A stretch of 64,000 nt of DNA from Nannocystis exedens (GCF_002343915.1 NZ_NETK01000001.1:5032001-5096000); one strand, 5' to 3'. Numbered from the stretch's first letter, positions 25,321 to 34,946 are shown. The notes: generated by a model from the letters alone, not told the origin. A program made the numbers and translations.

Positions 25321-25403
25321 GCCCGCCTGGGCGCGGCTCCTGGACTCGCTCGCGCTGCGAGCCGATGTTCGTGCGCCCCGCGCCCGGGAGAGACCCTCCG
25401 GGC

Positions 25404-25898
25404 TCACGCGTGGGCGGGGAACATCTCGTCGAGCTCGCGGACGACGTCGGCGCCCTGGACGCCCTTGGCGAGCGCGAGCTCTTGCACGAGCAACGTCCGC
25501 GCCGTGTCGAGCATCTTCTTCTCGCCGAAGGACAGGTCCTTGTCGCCGCGGAGGATGCAGAGGTCGCGCAGGACGCTGGCGATCTCGAGGAGCGACCCGG
25601 TCTTGATCTTCTCCATGTACTCGCGGTAGCGCCGGTTCCAGGTCGCCGTCGAGATCTTCTCGCCGCGGCGGGTCAGGACCTCGTAGACCTCCTGGACCTG
25701 GACGTCGTCCACGATCGGACGCAGGCCCACCGAGGCCGCGTTCTTCTTCGGGACCATGACCTTCATGTCGTTCTCGAGCACCCGGAGGACGTAGAATTCC
25801 ATGACGCTGCCGGCGATCTCTCGCCGATCGACGCCAGTGACCTCCGCGACTCCGTGGGCGGGGTAGACGACCTTGTCACCGATGTTGAACTCGCTCAT
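25404..25898 (-). CDS. cdnL: CarD/CdnL-family transcription factor
   Basis: A 164-residue RNA-polymerase-binding regulator. The N-terminal RNAP-interaction domain begins MSEFNIGDKVVYPAHGVAEV and continues to about residue 60; the C-terminal helical domain contains WNRRYREYMEKIKTGS and LSFGEKKMLDTARTLLVQELA. In myxobacteria CdnL is essential and stabilises open complexes, notably at rRNA promoters. The protein has the compact CdnL length and lacks the HMGA-like tail of M. xanthus CarD. It is transcribed alone, and a TTGACA-containing promoter lies upstream. Confidence 0.93.
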   Translation of the reverse strand: MSEFNIGDKVVYPAHGVAEVTGVDRREIAGSVMEFYVLRVLENDMKVMVPKKNAASVGLRPIVDDVQVQEVYEVLTRRGEKISTATWNRRYREYMEKIKTGSLLEIASVLRDLCILRGDKDLSFGEKKMLDTARTLLVQELALAKGVQGADVVRELDEMFPAHA

Positions 25899-25942
25899 GG
25901 AGCGCCTTCAAAGACGGCCTTTCCCAGCCCAAAAGCCGCGAA

Positions 25943-25971
25943 ACGATGGCAAAAAAGCGCAGTTTTGTCAA
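25943..25971 (-). promoter_or_regulatory. Possible promoter of the CdnL gene
   Basis: On the minus strand a perfect TTGACA (25971-25966) is followed after 17 bases by CATCGT, a poor -10. The surrounding T-rich run is unusual for this genome. It lies about 45 bp before the start codon. Confidence 0.4.
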
Positions 25972-26113
25972 CCTTGAGTCGCGCACGAAGCCGAGGACGC
26001 GTGTCGCGGCCGCTTCGCCAGGATGACCTCGCTGGACGCGTGAGGAAATCCACAGGGTGCGCAGGTTCCGTCCCATCGATCGCTGCATTCTTGAACCCGA
26101 ACGCCGCTCTCCT

Positions 26114-26650
26114 ATGATGCGCTCCATGTCACCGCGCACCTCCTCGCGCCGCTCTCTGCGCCCGCGCTTACAGCGGGCCGCGGCCCGGCTTCTCCTCGGC
26201 CTCGCGTTTCTCGGCCCGCTGGCGTGCGCGATGACCCCGGATCGATTGCCCCCGCCCGACCGCCAATTTTATTACACGCTGCCTTCCGCCGAGGACAAGG
26301 CCAAGTTCCTCAAGCTCAAGGAGACCGAGCGCAAGCCGTTCCTCGAGCAGAAGGGCCTGTGGGCCAAGTGGATGGAGCTGTCGCCCGAGGAGCGCGAGGC
26401 GGCCCAGCGCGGCGAGGTCAAGGCCGGTTACAAGGAGTTCACCGCGCTGATGGCCTGGGGCTCCCCGGCCGACACGCAGGAGAGCAAGACGCCCGAGCGC
26501 AGCGTCCGCTTCCACACCTTCATCCGCTGCACCAGCGGCCCGCGCGTCGGTCGCTGGGTCGCCAGCAACCTCGCTTGCGACGGCACCTCGAGCGAGGTCG
26601 AGATCGCCGTCGAGAACGGCATCATCACCGAGGTCAAGTACCTCAACTGA
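26114..26650 (+). CDS. Small lipoprotein of unknown function
   Basis: A 178-residue exported protein. The N-terminus is strongly basic, then hydrophobic (ARLLLGLAFLGPLAC), with a lipobox GPLAC. The mature part is hydrophilic and charged (KAKFLKLKETERKPFLEQKG) and ends in beta-rich sequence (VEIAVENGIITEVKYLN). No family is recognised. The frame is open from a GTG at 26057, but the ATG at 26114 places the signal properly; ATGs at 26117 and 26126 are also possible. Confidence 0.7.
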   Translation: MMRSMSPRTSSRRSLRPRLQRAAARLLLGLAFLGPLACAMTPDRLPPPDRQFYYTLPSAEDKAKFLKLKETERKPFLEQKGLWAKWMELSPEEREAAQRGEVKAGYKEFTALMAWGSPADTQESKTPERSVRFHTFIRCTSGPRVGRWVASNLACDGTSSEVEIAVENGIITEVKYLN

Positions 26651-26894
26651 GCGGCGCACGGCCGCGGCTGTCCGGAAGAGCCTGTCGCCCGAGACAGCAG
26701 CGCGCGGGCGAGCTGCCTCGAAGAGCCTGTTCTCCGGGACAGGCGGACGGCCCGAGCGACGGTCGCCGGCGCCGAGCGGGCCCGGGCGCGAGGCCGCGGC
26801 GGCCTGCCCGAAAGAGCATGTCGGTCACGCGACGTCGCGAGCGGTGATCGGAGCCTGGCGAGCCGCAGCCCCGACAACAACGAGCGGCCGAGCG

Positions 26895-27105
26895 CTGCTC
26901 GACACCGACGACGCGGCGGCGGCGTTGCGAGCGACCTGTCCGGACGAGCAGGCCATCACGAGCGGCTGGCGACCTGCGCTGCTCGAAAGCGGACCGGCGC
27001 CCTGCTCGACATCGACGACACGGCGGCGTTGCGAGCGACCTGTCCGGACGAGCAGGTTCATCACGAGCGGCCGGCGACCTGCGCTGCTCGAAAGCGGACC
27101 GGCGC
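26895..27105. repeat. 105-bp tandem duplication
   Basis: Two nearly identical direct repeats of about 105 bp: the first runs 26895-27000 and the second 27002-27105. Both begin CTGCTCGACA and run through GTTGCGAGCGACCTGTCC and GACGAGCAGG to CTCGAAAGCGGACCGGCGC. They differ at only a few bases and one 3-bp indel, which points to recent duplication. A further fragment of the unit may precede the first copy at about 26880. Confidence 0.9.
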
Positions 27106-27136
27106 GCAAACCGTCCTTCAGGACAGCTTGCGCGCC
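27101..27136 (-). terminator. Strong hairpin downstream of pepA
   Basis: A perfect 9-bp stem GGCGCGCAA/TTGCGCGCC (27101-27109 and 27128-27136) encloses the inner stem GTCC-ttca-GGAC. It lies about 45 bp beyond the pepA stop and could end its transcript. No clear T-run follows, so it may instead be only a repeat element. Confidence 0.5.
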
Positions 27137-27160
27137 GCGGGTTCGGCCAGCTCAAAAAGC

Positions 27161-27176
27161 CTGTCCTGAGGGACAG
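27161..27176. repeat. TGTCC dyad at the pepA 3' end
   Basis: CTGTCC-tgag-GGACAG, a perfect 6-bp inverted repeat with a 4-base loop, 6 bp beyond the pepA stop. It is a model member of the dispersed dyad family. Confidence 0.8.
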
Positions 27177-27182
27177 CGTGGA

Positions 27183-28655
<1,473 letters not shown>

Positions 28656-28810
28656 GTCGGCTGTTGTCCCCCACCGCCGCGTCCGCCGCAAGCCGATCGG
28701 GGGCCGGCGGGGAAACGGAGGGGACTCACGGAGTAAGTCGCAAAAACCACGCCACACGCGCGAATGCACGCAAAATTTCTAGCGAAACAAACACCTGGAC
28801 CCCTAAGGTG

Positions 28811-28838
28811 TTACAAAGATCGTTCACCTTCCTATAAT
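28811..28838 (+). promoter_or_regulatory. Promoter of the histone-H1-like gene
   Basis: TTACAA (28811-28816) and a perfect TATAAT (28833-28838) are separated by 16 bases. They lie in the most AT-rich stretch of this neighbourhood (about 28765-28895), about 90 bp before the start codon. A second candidate TTGACA lies at 28864-28869. Confidence 0.7.
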
Positions 28839-28869
28839 TGAGTAAAAAAGATGTTAATTGGCGTTGACA

Positions 28870-28890
28870 CTACATGCTCTTTATATGTAG
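28870..28890 (+). promoter_or_regulatory. Inverted repeat in the leader of the H1-like gene
   Basis: CTACAT (28870-28875) and ATGTAG (28885-28890) form a 6-bp dyad with a 9-base AT-rich loop. It overlaps the leader or a second promoter beginning at TTGACA (28864). It could be an operator or an mRNA hairpin. Confidence 0.4.
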
Positions 28891-28928
28891 CGTTTTGAGC
28901 ACGTAGCCCCTGAAGGAGGGACCACACG

Positions 28929-29264
28929 ATGCTCACCGACGATACCAACACCAACGCTGCGCCCGAGGAGGGCAAGAAGGCCTCGAAGCGCAAGACCGCC
29001 AAGAAGAAGGCGGGCAAGAAGGCCGCCAAGAAGGCGGGCGCGAAGAAGGCCGCGAAGGCCGGCGCCGCCAAGAAGACCGGCAAGAAGGCGGGCAAGAAGG
29101 CCGCCAAGAAGACCGGCGCGAAGAAGGCGGGCAAGAAGGCCGCCAAGAAGACCGGTGCGAAGAAGGCCGCCAAGAAGGCCGGTAAGAAGGCCGCCAAGGC
29201 CGGTGCGAAGAAGACCGCGAAGAAGGCGGGCAAGAAGGCCAGCAAGCGCGCTGCCGCCGCGTAA
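28929..29264 (+). CDS. Histone-H1-like Lys/Ala-rich nucleoid protein
   Basis: A 111-residue protein with a short acidic N-terminus (MLTDDTNTNAAPEEGKK), then almost only Lys, Ala and Gly, built from repeats such as KKAGKKAAKK and TGAKKAGKKAAKK, like the eukaryotic histone H1 tail and the bacterial H1-like and AlgP-type tails. It should bind DNA non-specifically through charge. The repeat is also visible in the DNA (AAGAAGGCGGGCAAGAAGGC recurs), so copy number may vary between strains. A strong GAAGGAGGG ribosome-binding site, a good promoter and a strong terminator suggest high expression from a single-gene unit. Confidence 0.85.
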   Translation: MLTDDTNTNAAPEEGKKASKRKTAKKKAGKKAAKKAGAKKAAKAGAAKKTGKKAGKKAAKKTGAKKAGKKAAKKTGAKKAAKKAGKKAAKAGAKKTAKKAGKKASKRAAAA

Positions 29265-29300
29265 GCTGCCTCTCGGGGCGGACCGAGCCCCGATTCGCAC

Positions 29301-29343
29301 GAAAATCGCCGCGAACCTGCCCAGGTCGCGGCGATTTTCATTG
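29301..29343 (+). terminator. Rho-independent terminator of the H1-like gene
   Basis: GAAAATCGCCGCGA (29301-29314) pairs perfectly with TCGCGGCGATTTTC (29326-29339), and the T-run within the right arm provides the U-tract. The stem begins about 35 bp after the stop codon. The symmetric A and T runs allow it to work in both directions. Confidence 0.85.
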
Positions 29344-29840
29344 GTTCAGCGCGCGATCGGCGAGCTCCGCTCGTGGCCCGGGAGCCAGGCGCGCGGCGCG
29401 AGCGGCCAGGCCGAGCAATTCGGGAGTCGCCGCGCTCGGTGGGCGCTGCAGAGGTTCTCGCGGCAGGCGCGGGGCGGGCGGTGCGAAGGCCCGGCGCGCA
29501 ACGCGAGTTACGAGGCCGTCGTCGGGCGTGCGCACGCGCGAGCGGTGAGGGCAGGAGATGCGCGCACGCTTTGCCGGTGGGCGCGAGCTCGAGCGAGGCG
29601 CCGCGCAGAGCGTGAACGTGCGCGAGCCGCAGAGCGCACGCCCTCTCCGAGTCGACCCGGCTGCGCAGGTCCGCAAGAGAGCCCGTGCGCTGCAAGCGCT
29701 ACACATCAGCCGCGTCGAGCCCAAACTCGAGCGAGGCGGGACTGAGGCCGTGACCGTGCGCGTGCCGGCCGCCAGGGCCGGGCATCGGGCGCATGCCTGG
29801 AGGCGGCACCGGGAGCGGCTGGCCGCCGGAGGGCCGGGCG
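29344..29840. other. Non-coding spacer
   Basis: About 500 bp between the terminator and the DUF72-like gene. Frames here are arginine-rich translations of GC-rich DNA and match nothing. Fragments such as GCGCGAGCTCGAGCGAGGC recur loosely, but no clean repeat is seen. Confidence 0.5.
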
Positions 29841-30632
29841 CTACAGCTCGGCTGCGTCCAGCGCGCGCACGAAGGCGCGCAGATTTGCGTGGGCGCGAGC
29901 CCCGCTGAAGAGGATGGTCGTGTCCTCCAGCGCGTCGGCGTTGGCGAGCGCGAACACCAGGCTCTCGGCGAGCGCGCCGCGCAGGCGTTCGGTCGCGCCC
30001 GCGGCGTCGACGCGGAGCCACCGGTGCTCGTAGCTCTGCGGGACCGGCCGGCCGGTGCCCTCGTAGGCGGGCACCAGCGTGTCGATGGACAACTTGCGCG
30101 CCAGCGCCAGCGTGGTGGCCGGCTCCCACAGGCCGTCGAGCTCCCACACCACGTGCAGACCCTCGGCCGCGCGCGCCTCGGCGAACGCGGCCAGCCGGGC
30201 CTGGTTCACCGTGCCGGGCGTGAAGCTCGGCGGCGTGCGCAAAATGACCGTGTCGGCGCCCATCTCCCTGGCGCAGCGCAGGCTCACGTCCCAGGCGCTC
30301 TGGACCTCGGGCGTGTCCTGCAGGTGGCCGAACCGCCGCGCCTCGCCGGGCAGCGTGCGCGTGCCGGCCTCGCGCAGCCCGTCGCTGGCCGCGTGACTGA
30401 CGAGGTGCCACACGTACGGCACCAGGACGGCGTTCGGATGGACGCTTCGGACCTGCTCCGCGAGCGCCCGGGCGGCTGCAGCGCGGGGAGGGTTCAGCAG
30501 CGTCGAGCGCAGCGCGACGAGCTCGACCGGGTCGCCGGCCTCGTCGCCGGCCTCGTCGGAGGGGTCGGGCCGGGCGGGACGCGCGGCGCGGAGGGCGTGC
30601 TCGTCCTGAAGGATCACACCGAGGCGGGGCAT
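29841..30632 (-). CDS. DUF72-like TIM-barrel protein
   Basis: A 263-residue cytosolic protein. The centre resembles the DUF72 family (a YecE-like TIM barrel of unknown function): ADTVILRTPPSFTPGTVNQARL, then EGLHVVWELDGLWEPAT, matching the usual Q-x-P-P-S-F and E-x-R-x-x-W blocks, though the arginine of the second is replaced. The N-terminal part (EDEAGDEAGDPVELVALRSTLL) has an acidic insertion. It may be a diverged member; the function is unknown. Confidence 0.55.
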   Translation of the reverse strand: MPRLGVILQDEHALRAARPARPDPSDEAGDEAGDPVELVALRSTLLNPPRAAAARALAEQVRSVHPNAVLVPYVWHLVSHAASDGLREAGTRTLPGEARRFGHLQDTPEVQSAWDVSLRCAREMGADTVILRTPPSFTPGTVNQARLAAFAEARAAEGLHVVWELDGLWEPATTLALARKLSIDTLVPAYEGTGRPVPQSYEHRWLRVDAAGATERLRGALAESLVFALANADALEDTTILFSGARAHANLRAFVRALDAAEL

Positions 30633-30700
30633 GGCGGCCGGAGGCTAGTGCGGACGCGGGGCATATACAAGCGCGCCCCGCTGTGTGCTATGGGGCGCCG

Positions 30701-31360
30701 GTGAAGCTCTTCATCGATACGGCGGACGTGAAGGAGATCCGCGAGGCGGCGGCGATGGGCCTCCTCGACGGCGTGACGACCAATCCGTCCCTCGTGGCGG
30801 CGACCGGGCGCGACATGCGGTCGGTGTTGCAGGAGATCTGCAGCATCGTCGACGGCCCGGTCAGCGGCGAGGTGCTGGCGACGACGTACAAGGAGATCAT
30901 CGACGAGGCCCACGACCTCGCCGCGATCGCGCCCAACATCGTCGTCAAGGTGCCGCTCATCGAGGACGGCCTGCGCGCGGTCAAGACGCTCACCGGCGAG
31001 GGCATCAAGACCAACGTGACGCTGTGCTTCTCGCCGATCCAGGCGGTGCTGGCGGCCAAGGCCGGGGCGACGTACATCTCGCCGTTCGTCGGCCGGCTCG
31101 ACGACGTCGGCCACGAGGGCATGGAGCTGGTGGCCCAGATCGTCGAGGCGTACGCCAACTACGGCTACAAGACCGAGGTCCTGGTCGCGTCGGTGCGCTC
31201 GCCGCTGCACGTGCTCGAGACGATCCGGATCGGCGCGCACGTGGCGACCTTGCCGTTCAAGGTCATCCACCAGCTCGTCAAGCACCCGCTGACCGACGTC
31301 GGTCTGGCCCGCTTCCTCGCCGACGCGGCCAAGATCCCCCCGGCGGCCAAGAAGAGCTGA
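30701..31360 (+). CDS. tal: Transaldolase (small FSA/TalC type)
   Basis: A 219-residue class I aldolase of the short transaldolase group. It moves a dihydroxyacetone unit between sugar phosphates in the pentose-phosphate pathway. Motifs are KLFIDTADVKEIREA at the start, GVTTNPSLV, the Schiff-base lysine in NIVVKVPL, NVTLCFSPIQAVLAAKAGATYISPF (shown here as family segments) and VLVASVRS. The GTG at 30701 gives the conserved N-terminus; an upstream GTG at 30683 is less likely. trmB follows after 32 bp, with a TGTCC dyad between them. Confidence 0.93.
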   Translation: MKLFIDTADVKEIREAAAMGLLDGVTTNPSLVAATGRDMRSVLQEICSIVDGPVSGEVLATTYKEIIDEAHDLAAIAPNIVVKVPLIEDGLRAVKTLTGEGIKTNVTLCFSPIQAVLAAKAGATYISPFVGRLDDVGHEGMELVAQIVEAYANYGYKTEVLVASVRSPLHVLETIRIGAHVATLPFKVIHQLVKHPLTDVGLARFLADAAKIPPAAKKS

Positions 31361-31365
31361 GCACC

Positions 31366-31379
31366 TGTCCGTAAGGACA
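31366..31379. repeat. TGTCC dyad between tal and trmB
   Basis: TGTCC-gtaa-GGACA. The flanks differ (CC on the left, TG on the right), so only the core is symmetric. It lies 5 bp after the tal stop. Confidence 0.75.
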
Positions 31380-31392
31380 TGCTGGTGAGGGG

Positions 31393-32052
31393 ATGCGGAA
31401 GATCCGCCAGCACGTCAACCCGCTGAGCGCGCACTTCATGCGAGCGCGCGCCCAGCCGGTCGCGCGCCCGCCAGGCCTCGCGCCCGACTGCCCGGTCGAG
31501 GTCGAGCTCGGCTGCGCCGACGCGGAGTTCAGCTTCGCCCGCGCCGCCGCCCGGCCGGACATGCTGATGGTCGGGCTCGACATCCGCGAGCCATGCCTGG
31601 CCCGCAACCGCGCGCGCGCGGCCGACGAGGGCCTCGCCAACCTGCTGTTCGGCTACGTCAACCTCAACGTCGACATCGATCGCGTGTTCGCGCCGGCCAG
31701 CGTCGACCGCTTCCACCTGCTGTTCCCCGATCCGTGGGTGAAGAAGAGCCACCACAAGCGCCGCGTCATCGAGCCCGCGCTGGTCGCCTCGCTGGCGGCG
31801 CAGCTGCGCCCCGGCGGCGAGCTGCACGTGGCCAGCGACGTGTTCGACGTGGCGCTCGAGATCATGGCGACCGTCGAAGACCCGGCGCTCGCGCCCCTCG
31901 GCCTCGTCAACCTGGCCGGCCCCTGGGGCTTCTGGCGCGGTAACCCGTTCGCCGAGGCCAGCCGCCGCGAGCAGACCACGCTGCGCCGCCAACAGCGGGT
32001 GTGGCGGATGCGCTATGTCCGAAACGACATGGCGCCGGCGACAGGTAAATGA
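31393..32052 (+). CDS. trmB: tRNA (guanine46-N7)-methyltransferase
   Basis: A 219-residue SAM-dependent methyltransferase that makes m7G46 in the tRNA variable loop. Family motifs are VEVELGCADAEFSF (SAM loop), MVGLDIREPCLARNRA and the hallmark LLFPDPWVKKSHHKRR. The last dozen codons overlap a TGTC-type dyad (32015-32030) and continue into GACAGG sequence, so the C-terminus (RNDMAPATGK) looks as if it was formed by a repeat element. Confidence 0.93.
   Translation: MRKIRQHVNPLSAHFMRARAQPVARPPGLAPDCPVEVELGCADAEFSFARAAARPDMLMVGLDIREPCLARNRARAADEGLANLLFGYVNLNVDIDRVFAPASVDRFHLLFPDPWVKKSHHKRRVIEPALVASLAAQLRPGGELHVASDVFDVALEIMATVEDPALAPLGLVNLAGPWGFWRGNPFAEASRREQTTLRRQQRVWRMRYVRNDMAPATGK
32015..32030. 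repeat. TGTC dyad inside the 3' end of trmB
   Basis: ATGTC-cgaaac-GACAT, read in frame as Y-V-R-N-D-M. This is a coding occurrence of the dispersed dyad family. Confidence 0.7.
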
Positions 32053-32513
32053 GGACAGGGTGACGAGAGCATGTTCTCGGAGACATGTCCTGATGAACAG
32101 GGCCAAAGGGCGGCACCTCGGTGAACGAGGCCGCGAGGCAAGGGCCGTGCGGTGTGCCCTGCGGACGAGACCGCCGAGACGCGAAGCTCTGAGGGATTGC
32201 CCAGCGGCGCTCCGCGCGACGCTCGGCCCGCCGAATCGCACGAGCAGGAGCGATGGCAAGGGAGCGAGCGGAGGCAGCTTGCGAGGGCGTCTCGGACGCC
32301 CTTTGCGCTGTGGCGCTCGCCGGACGGGCCAGGGACCGGGTGCCCCAGTCATGAGCGGAGGGACGGCAAGGCCGTGTGCTGCGCCCGCCGGGCGAGGCCA
32401 GCGGGTGTCTCGGGCGCAAGCCCGCACGGTCGCGAGCGGCCGCAAGCTTGAGGGGACCGCTCAAGACGCGAGTCGTGCTGCGCCCGGCCCGGCGAGTCCC
32501 GGCGACGGCTGTC
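32053..32513. other. Spacer with dyads, no gene
   Basis: A 460-bp spacer between convergent trmB and the next minus-strand gene. CATGT-tctcggag-ACATG (32070-32087) followed by TCC continues the dyad family. The rest is GC-rich and shows no gene or obvious terminator. Confidence 0.55.
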
Positions 32514-33026
32514 TCACGCGCCAGGCGGCATGAGCGCCTCGATCTCGGGCAGCGGGAAGGCGTCGGGCAGCTCGAGGCATCTGCCGACCCGCTGGGCCTC
32601 GAGGCGGGCGGCCTCGGGGTCGGCGGCCTTGTCGACGCGCTCCTTGACGGTGTCCACGCACGAGCAGAAGGTCAGCGAGGCGCGGCGGGTGGCGACGTCG
32701 GCGCAGCTCGTGTGGTGACGCGCGAGGCTCCAGGCGAGGAAGGGGTCGCGACAGTCGAGGGAGGGGACCTCGATGGCGAGCACGCACTCGCACAGCTCCT
32801 CGTCGCGGGGGAGGACCATGGCCTGCGTGCAGAGGGTTTGCATGTACGCGTCCTCGGCCCGCAGGCGCTGGTCGTAGCTGACGGCGTTGCCCTGGATCAT
32901 CCCGGCCAGGCCGGGGAGCAGGAACCACGCGACCAGGCCGACGATGGGCAAGCCGACGAGGACACCGAGCAGCAGGTCCCGCGTGCGTGAGCGTGGTGGG
33001 TCATCGAGATCGGCGAGCATCGGCAT
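32514..33026 (-). CDS. Single-pass membrane protein, cysteine-rich
   Basis: A 170-residue protein of unknown function. After a short basic/acidic N-terminus it has one strong membrane helix (LLLGVLVGLPIVGLVAWFLL, about residues 18-37). The rest carries nine cysteines in short motifs (LCTQ, LCECVL, LDCRD, SCAD, FCSCVD, GRCLEL), which suggests a folded, disulfide-bonded or metal-binding domain outside the cytoplasm. The frame is open to 33218, but the ATG at 33026 (or 33020) gives a sensible N-terminus. Confidence 0.65.
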   Translation of the reverse strand: MPMLADLDDPPRSRTRDLLLGVLVGLPIVGLVAWFLLPGLAGMIQGNAVSYDQRLRAEDAYMQTLCTQAMVLPRDEELCECVLAIEVPSLDCRDPFLAWSLARHHTSCADVATRRASLTFCSCVDTVKERVDKAADPEAARLEAQRVGRCLELPDAFPLPEIEALMPPGA

Positions 33027-33181
33027 AAGATCCCCCGGGATCGTGGCGGATTTTGCGCTGCGGCGGCTGTGGAGGTCCCACGAGGGTCCGATCTCGCAGG
33101 CGCTTGGGGCTTGTGAAGCGCGGACGAACCGTACAATACTCAGCCACAGCGCCGGTGCTAGCCTGTCCGGCCCCTTCCCCA

Positions 33182-33853
33182 ATGACGGCCATGCTCCGCT
33201 CCCGATCGTTCGTCGCAACCGTCCTCGCCGTGGCCATGGTGCCGGTGCCAGGCCTCGCGGCTCCCGCGGCCCCAGCGGCCCCAGCGGCCCCAGCCGCGCC
33301 CGCCGCCGCGCCCGCCGATCCCGCCGCTCAGCCCGCCAACCCGAGCGAGCCGCCGCCGGCCGACGCGCCGCCGACCGAGGTCCCGACGAGCGACGCGCCG
33401 CCGGACGAGGTCCCGGTCGAGGAGCCCAAGCCCGAGGAGGCGGCGACCGAGGAGCCGCCGAAGACCGAGACGCCGGAGACGGTCGTCCCCGAGGGCCCCG
33501 AGCGCCCGCCCGAGCCGACGCTCGGCAACGGCAAGTTCAAGGCCAAGGGCACCGGCCTGATGATCTCCGGCGGCGTCCTGCTCGGCGCCGGCCTCGTCGG
33601 CGTCATCACGTCGTACTTCCTCACGCGCTGTCCCGAGGGCGAGGTCGAGAACTCGTTCGCCTGCAAGAACCGCCAGCACAACACGTTCGCCGTCCCCGCC
33701 ACCGGCGCCGCGGCCCTGCTCGGCGCCGTGCTCCTCATCGTCGGCCTGACCTACCGCGCCCGCTACAAGCGCTGGGAGAACTGGGACCCGAACCGCGCCA
33801 GGACGGCCTTCCGCCCGACCTTCTCGGCCAACGGCGTCGGCTTCAAGTTCTGA
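33182..33853 (+). CDS. Exported proline/alanine-rich membrane protein
   Basis: A 223-residue protein: signal peptide (about 1-24, ending GLAAPA), then a long Pro/Ala/Glu-rich region (about 25-120) including several A-A-P repeats, then a helix (GLMISGGVLLGAGLVGVITSYF), a Cys pair in TRCPEGEVENSFACKNR and a second helix (GAAALLGAVLLIVGLTY). The layout, with a Pro-rich periplasmic spacer and a two-helix anchor, recurs in myxobacterial genomes, but the function is unknown. The ATG at 33182 is chosen; 33191 is possible. Confidence 0.65.
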   Translation: MTAMLRSRSFVATVLAVAMVPVPGLAAPAAPAAPAAPAAPAAAPADPAAQPANPSEPPPADAPPTEVPTSDAPPDEVPVEEPKPEEAATEEPPKTETPETVVPEGPERPPEPTLGNGKFKAKGTGLMISGGVLLGAGLVGVITSYFLTRCPEGEVENSFACKNRQHNTFAVPATGAAALLGAVLLIVGLTYRARYKRWENWDPNRARTAFRPTFSANGVGFKF

Positions 33854-34331
33854 GTCGCGCGCCCCCGGCTTCGAGGACGCCGCGGCACCCGCACGGGTGC
33901 GCGCCGTCCTCGTCGCGTTTGTGTCGCCGCGAGCCGGCGATGACATGTCCGAAGAGACATCACGACCGTGTGTCCTTCAGGACATGTCGATGCCTCGCCT
34001 CCGAGGCGCGGGGCGCCTCGAGCGAGGCGGTAGGGAACGCGCTTCGCGGCAGGACAAGCGCAGCACGGACCGGAGCAGCGCGTCGGCGTGTCGGTCGCGC
34101 CCGCACGGCGCGGGGCGAGGCTCGCTGCTGCCGGCGTTGAGCCGCGACGCGACGCATGGACGCCGCGGGCCGCGCGGAGAGGGCCGTTTCTTGAGAGAGA
34201 GCGCGACGGCCGAAGCGGCGTGCCGGCTGCCGCGCAATCGATGAGGCGGCTCCGCAGCAGTTCACGCCGGCGCGACGCCAATCCTGAAGAGAGCGCCCGG
34301 AAGGCTGCGTTCCTGGCTTCGTGCTCCGGCG
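33854..34331. other. Spacer with paired dyads
   Basis: No gene is visible. Two dyads of the TGTC family lie close together: ATGTC-cgaaga-GACAT (33945-33960) and TGTCC-ttca-GGACA (33971-33984). Nothing else is recognised. Confidence 0.55.
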
Positions 34332-34715
34332 TCACGGGCGATCGCGGCCGATGACGACCTTGGCCAGGTCGAGCAGCAGCTCGAGCTCGTGCGGCTGGGC
34401 CCGCTGGGCGATCGAGTTGAGCAGGGCGAGCAGGGTGCTCTCGGGCGAGGCGGCGGGGCCGGGGAGGTCGGGCAGGAGCAGCGCCAGCGGCACGCCCATG
34501 CCGTCGGCGATCCGCAGCAGCGTGCGCAGGCCCGGGCTGGTGTAGTGGCCGTTCTCGAGCCGCGAGACCATGTCGGACGCAATGCCGGCCGCGCGCGCGA
34601 CCGACTGCTGGGTCAGCCCGCGTTCCTCCCGGATCGCGCGGATCCGCTGGGCCAGCGCCGCCATGTAGCGGCGCTCGTACTGCTCGCGCGCGAGGTCGTA
34701 AAGCTCTTCAGACAT
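34332..34715 (-). CDS. XRE-family helix-turn-helix regulator
   Basis: A 127-residue Cro/CI-type DNA-binding protein. The HTH spans about residues 22-75 (RIRAIREERGLTQQSVARAAG; SDMVSRLENGHYTSPGLRTL), followed by a short helical tail. The first 21 residues (MSEELYDLAREQYERRYMAAL) form a separate segment whose coding DNA is repeated three more times immediately upstream. A 75-codon frame ends only 3 bp before this ATG, so translation could be coupled. Confidence 0.85.
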   Translation of the reverse strand: MSEELYDLAREQYERRYMAALAQRIRAIREERGLTQQSVARAAGIASDMVSRLENGHYTSPGLRTLLRIADGMGVPLALLLPDLPGPAASPESTLLALLNSIAQRAQPHELELLLDLAKVVIGRDRP

Positions 34716-34718
34716 CGC

Positions 34719-34946
34719 TTAAAAAAAGAAGAGGAAGCCGCGGGCGCCGACGCGTTCGCGTGGCCTGGCGCTCGCGTGGTCTGGCGCAGCCGTGCAGCGG
34801 CGCGGAGGCTGCTCGAGCCCGAGGTCGTGGGTCGCTTCGGCCAGCCTTTGAAAAGGAGCCCTGGTTGTCGAAGCGCCCGCGCCGGGCGCCGCGGTGTAGC
34901 GGCGCTGGTGCTGCTGGCGGGCGAGATCGGGGGTCGCTTCGGACAT
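34719..34946 (-). CDS. Small ORF made of two copies of the regulator's N-terminal segment
   Basis: A 75-codon frame that begins MSEATPDLARQQHQRRYTAA, clearly related to the regulator's MSEELYDLAREQYERRYMAA, and contains a second, weaker copy at residues 36-56 (AEATHDLGLEQPPRRCTAAP). It ends GFLFFF and stops 3 bp before the regulator's ATG. It could be an expressed small protein, a leader peptide, or decayed duplicated DNA; its start has no strong ribosome-binding site. Confidence 0.45.
   Translation of the reverse strand: MSEATPDLARQQHQRRYTAAPGAGASTTRAPFQRLAEATHDLGLEQPPRRCTAAPDHASARPRERVGARGFLFFF

Larger units (their letters stand above)
26651..27182. other. Repeat-rich spacer before pepA
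   Basis: A non-coding spacer packed with repeats. Two dyads of the TGTC family lie at 26682-26697 (CTGTC-gcccga-GACAG) and 26726-26743 (CCTGTTCTCCGGGACAGG), each preceded by GAAGAGC and 45 bp apart. They are followed by the 105-bp tandem duplication at 26895-27105 and two hairpins at the pepA end. Confidence 0.75.

Noticed and set aside
27161..27176. Ordinary rho-independent terminators as full explanation of the dyads
   Set aside because: Most copies lack a U-tract and some lie inside genes or before start codons.
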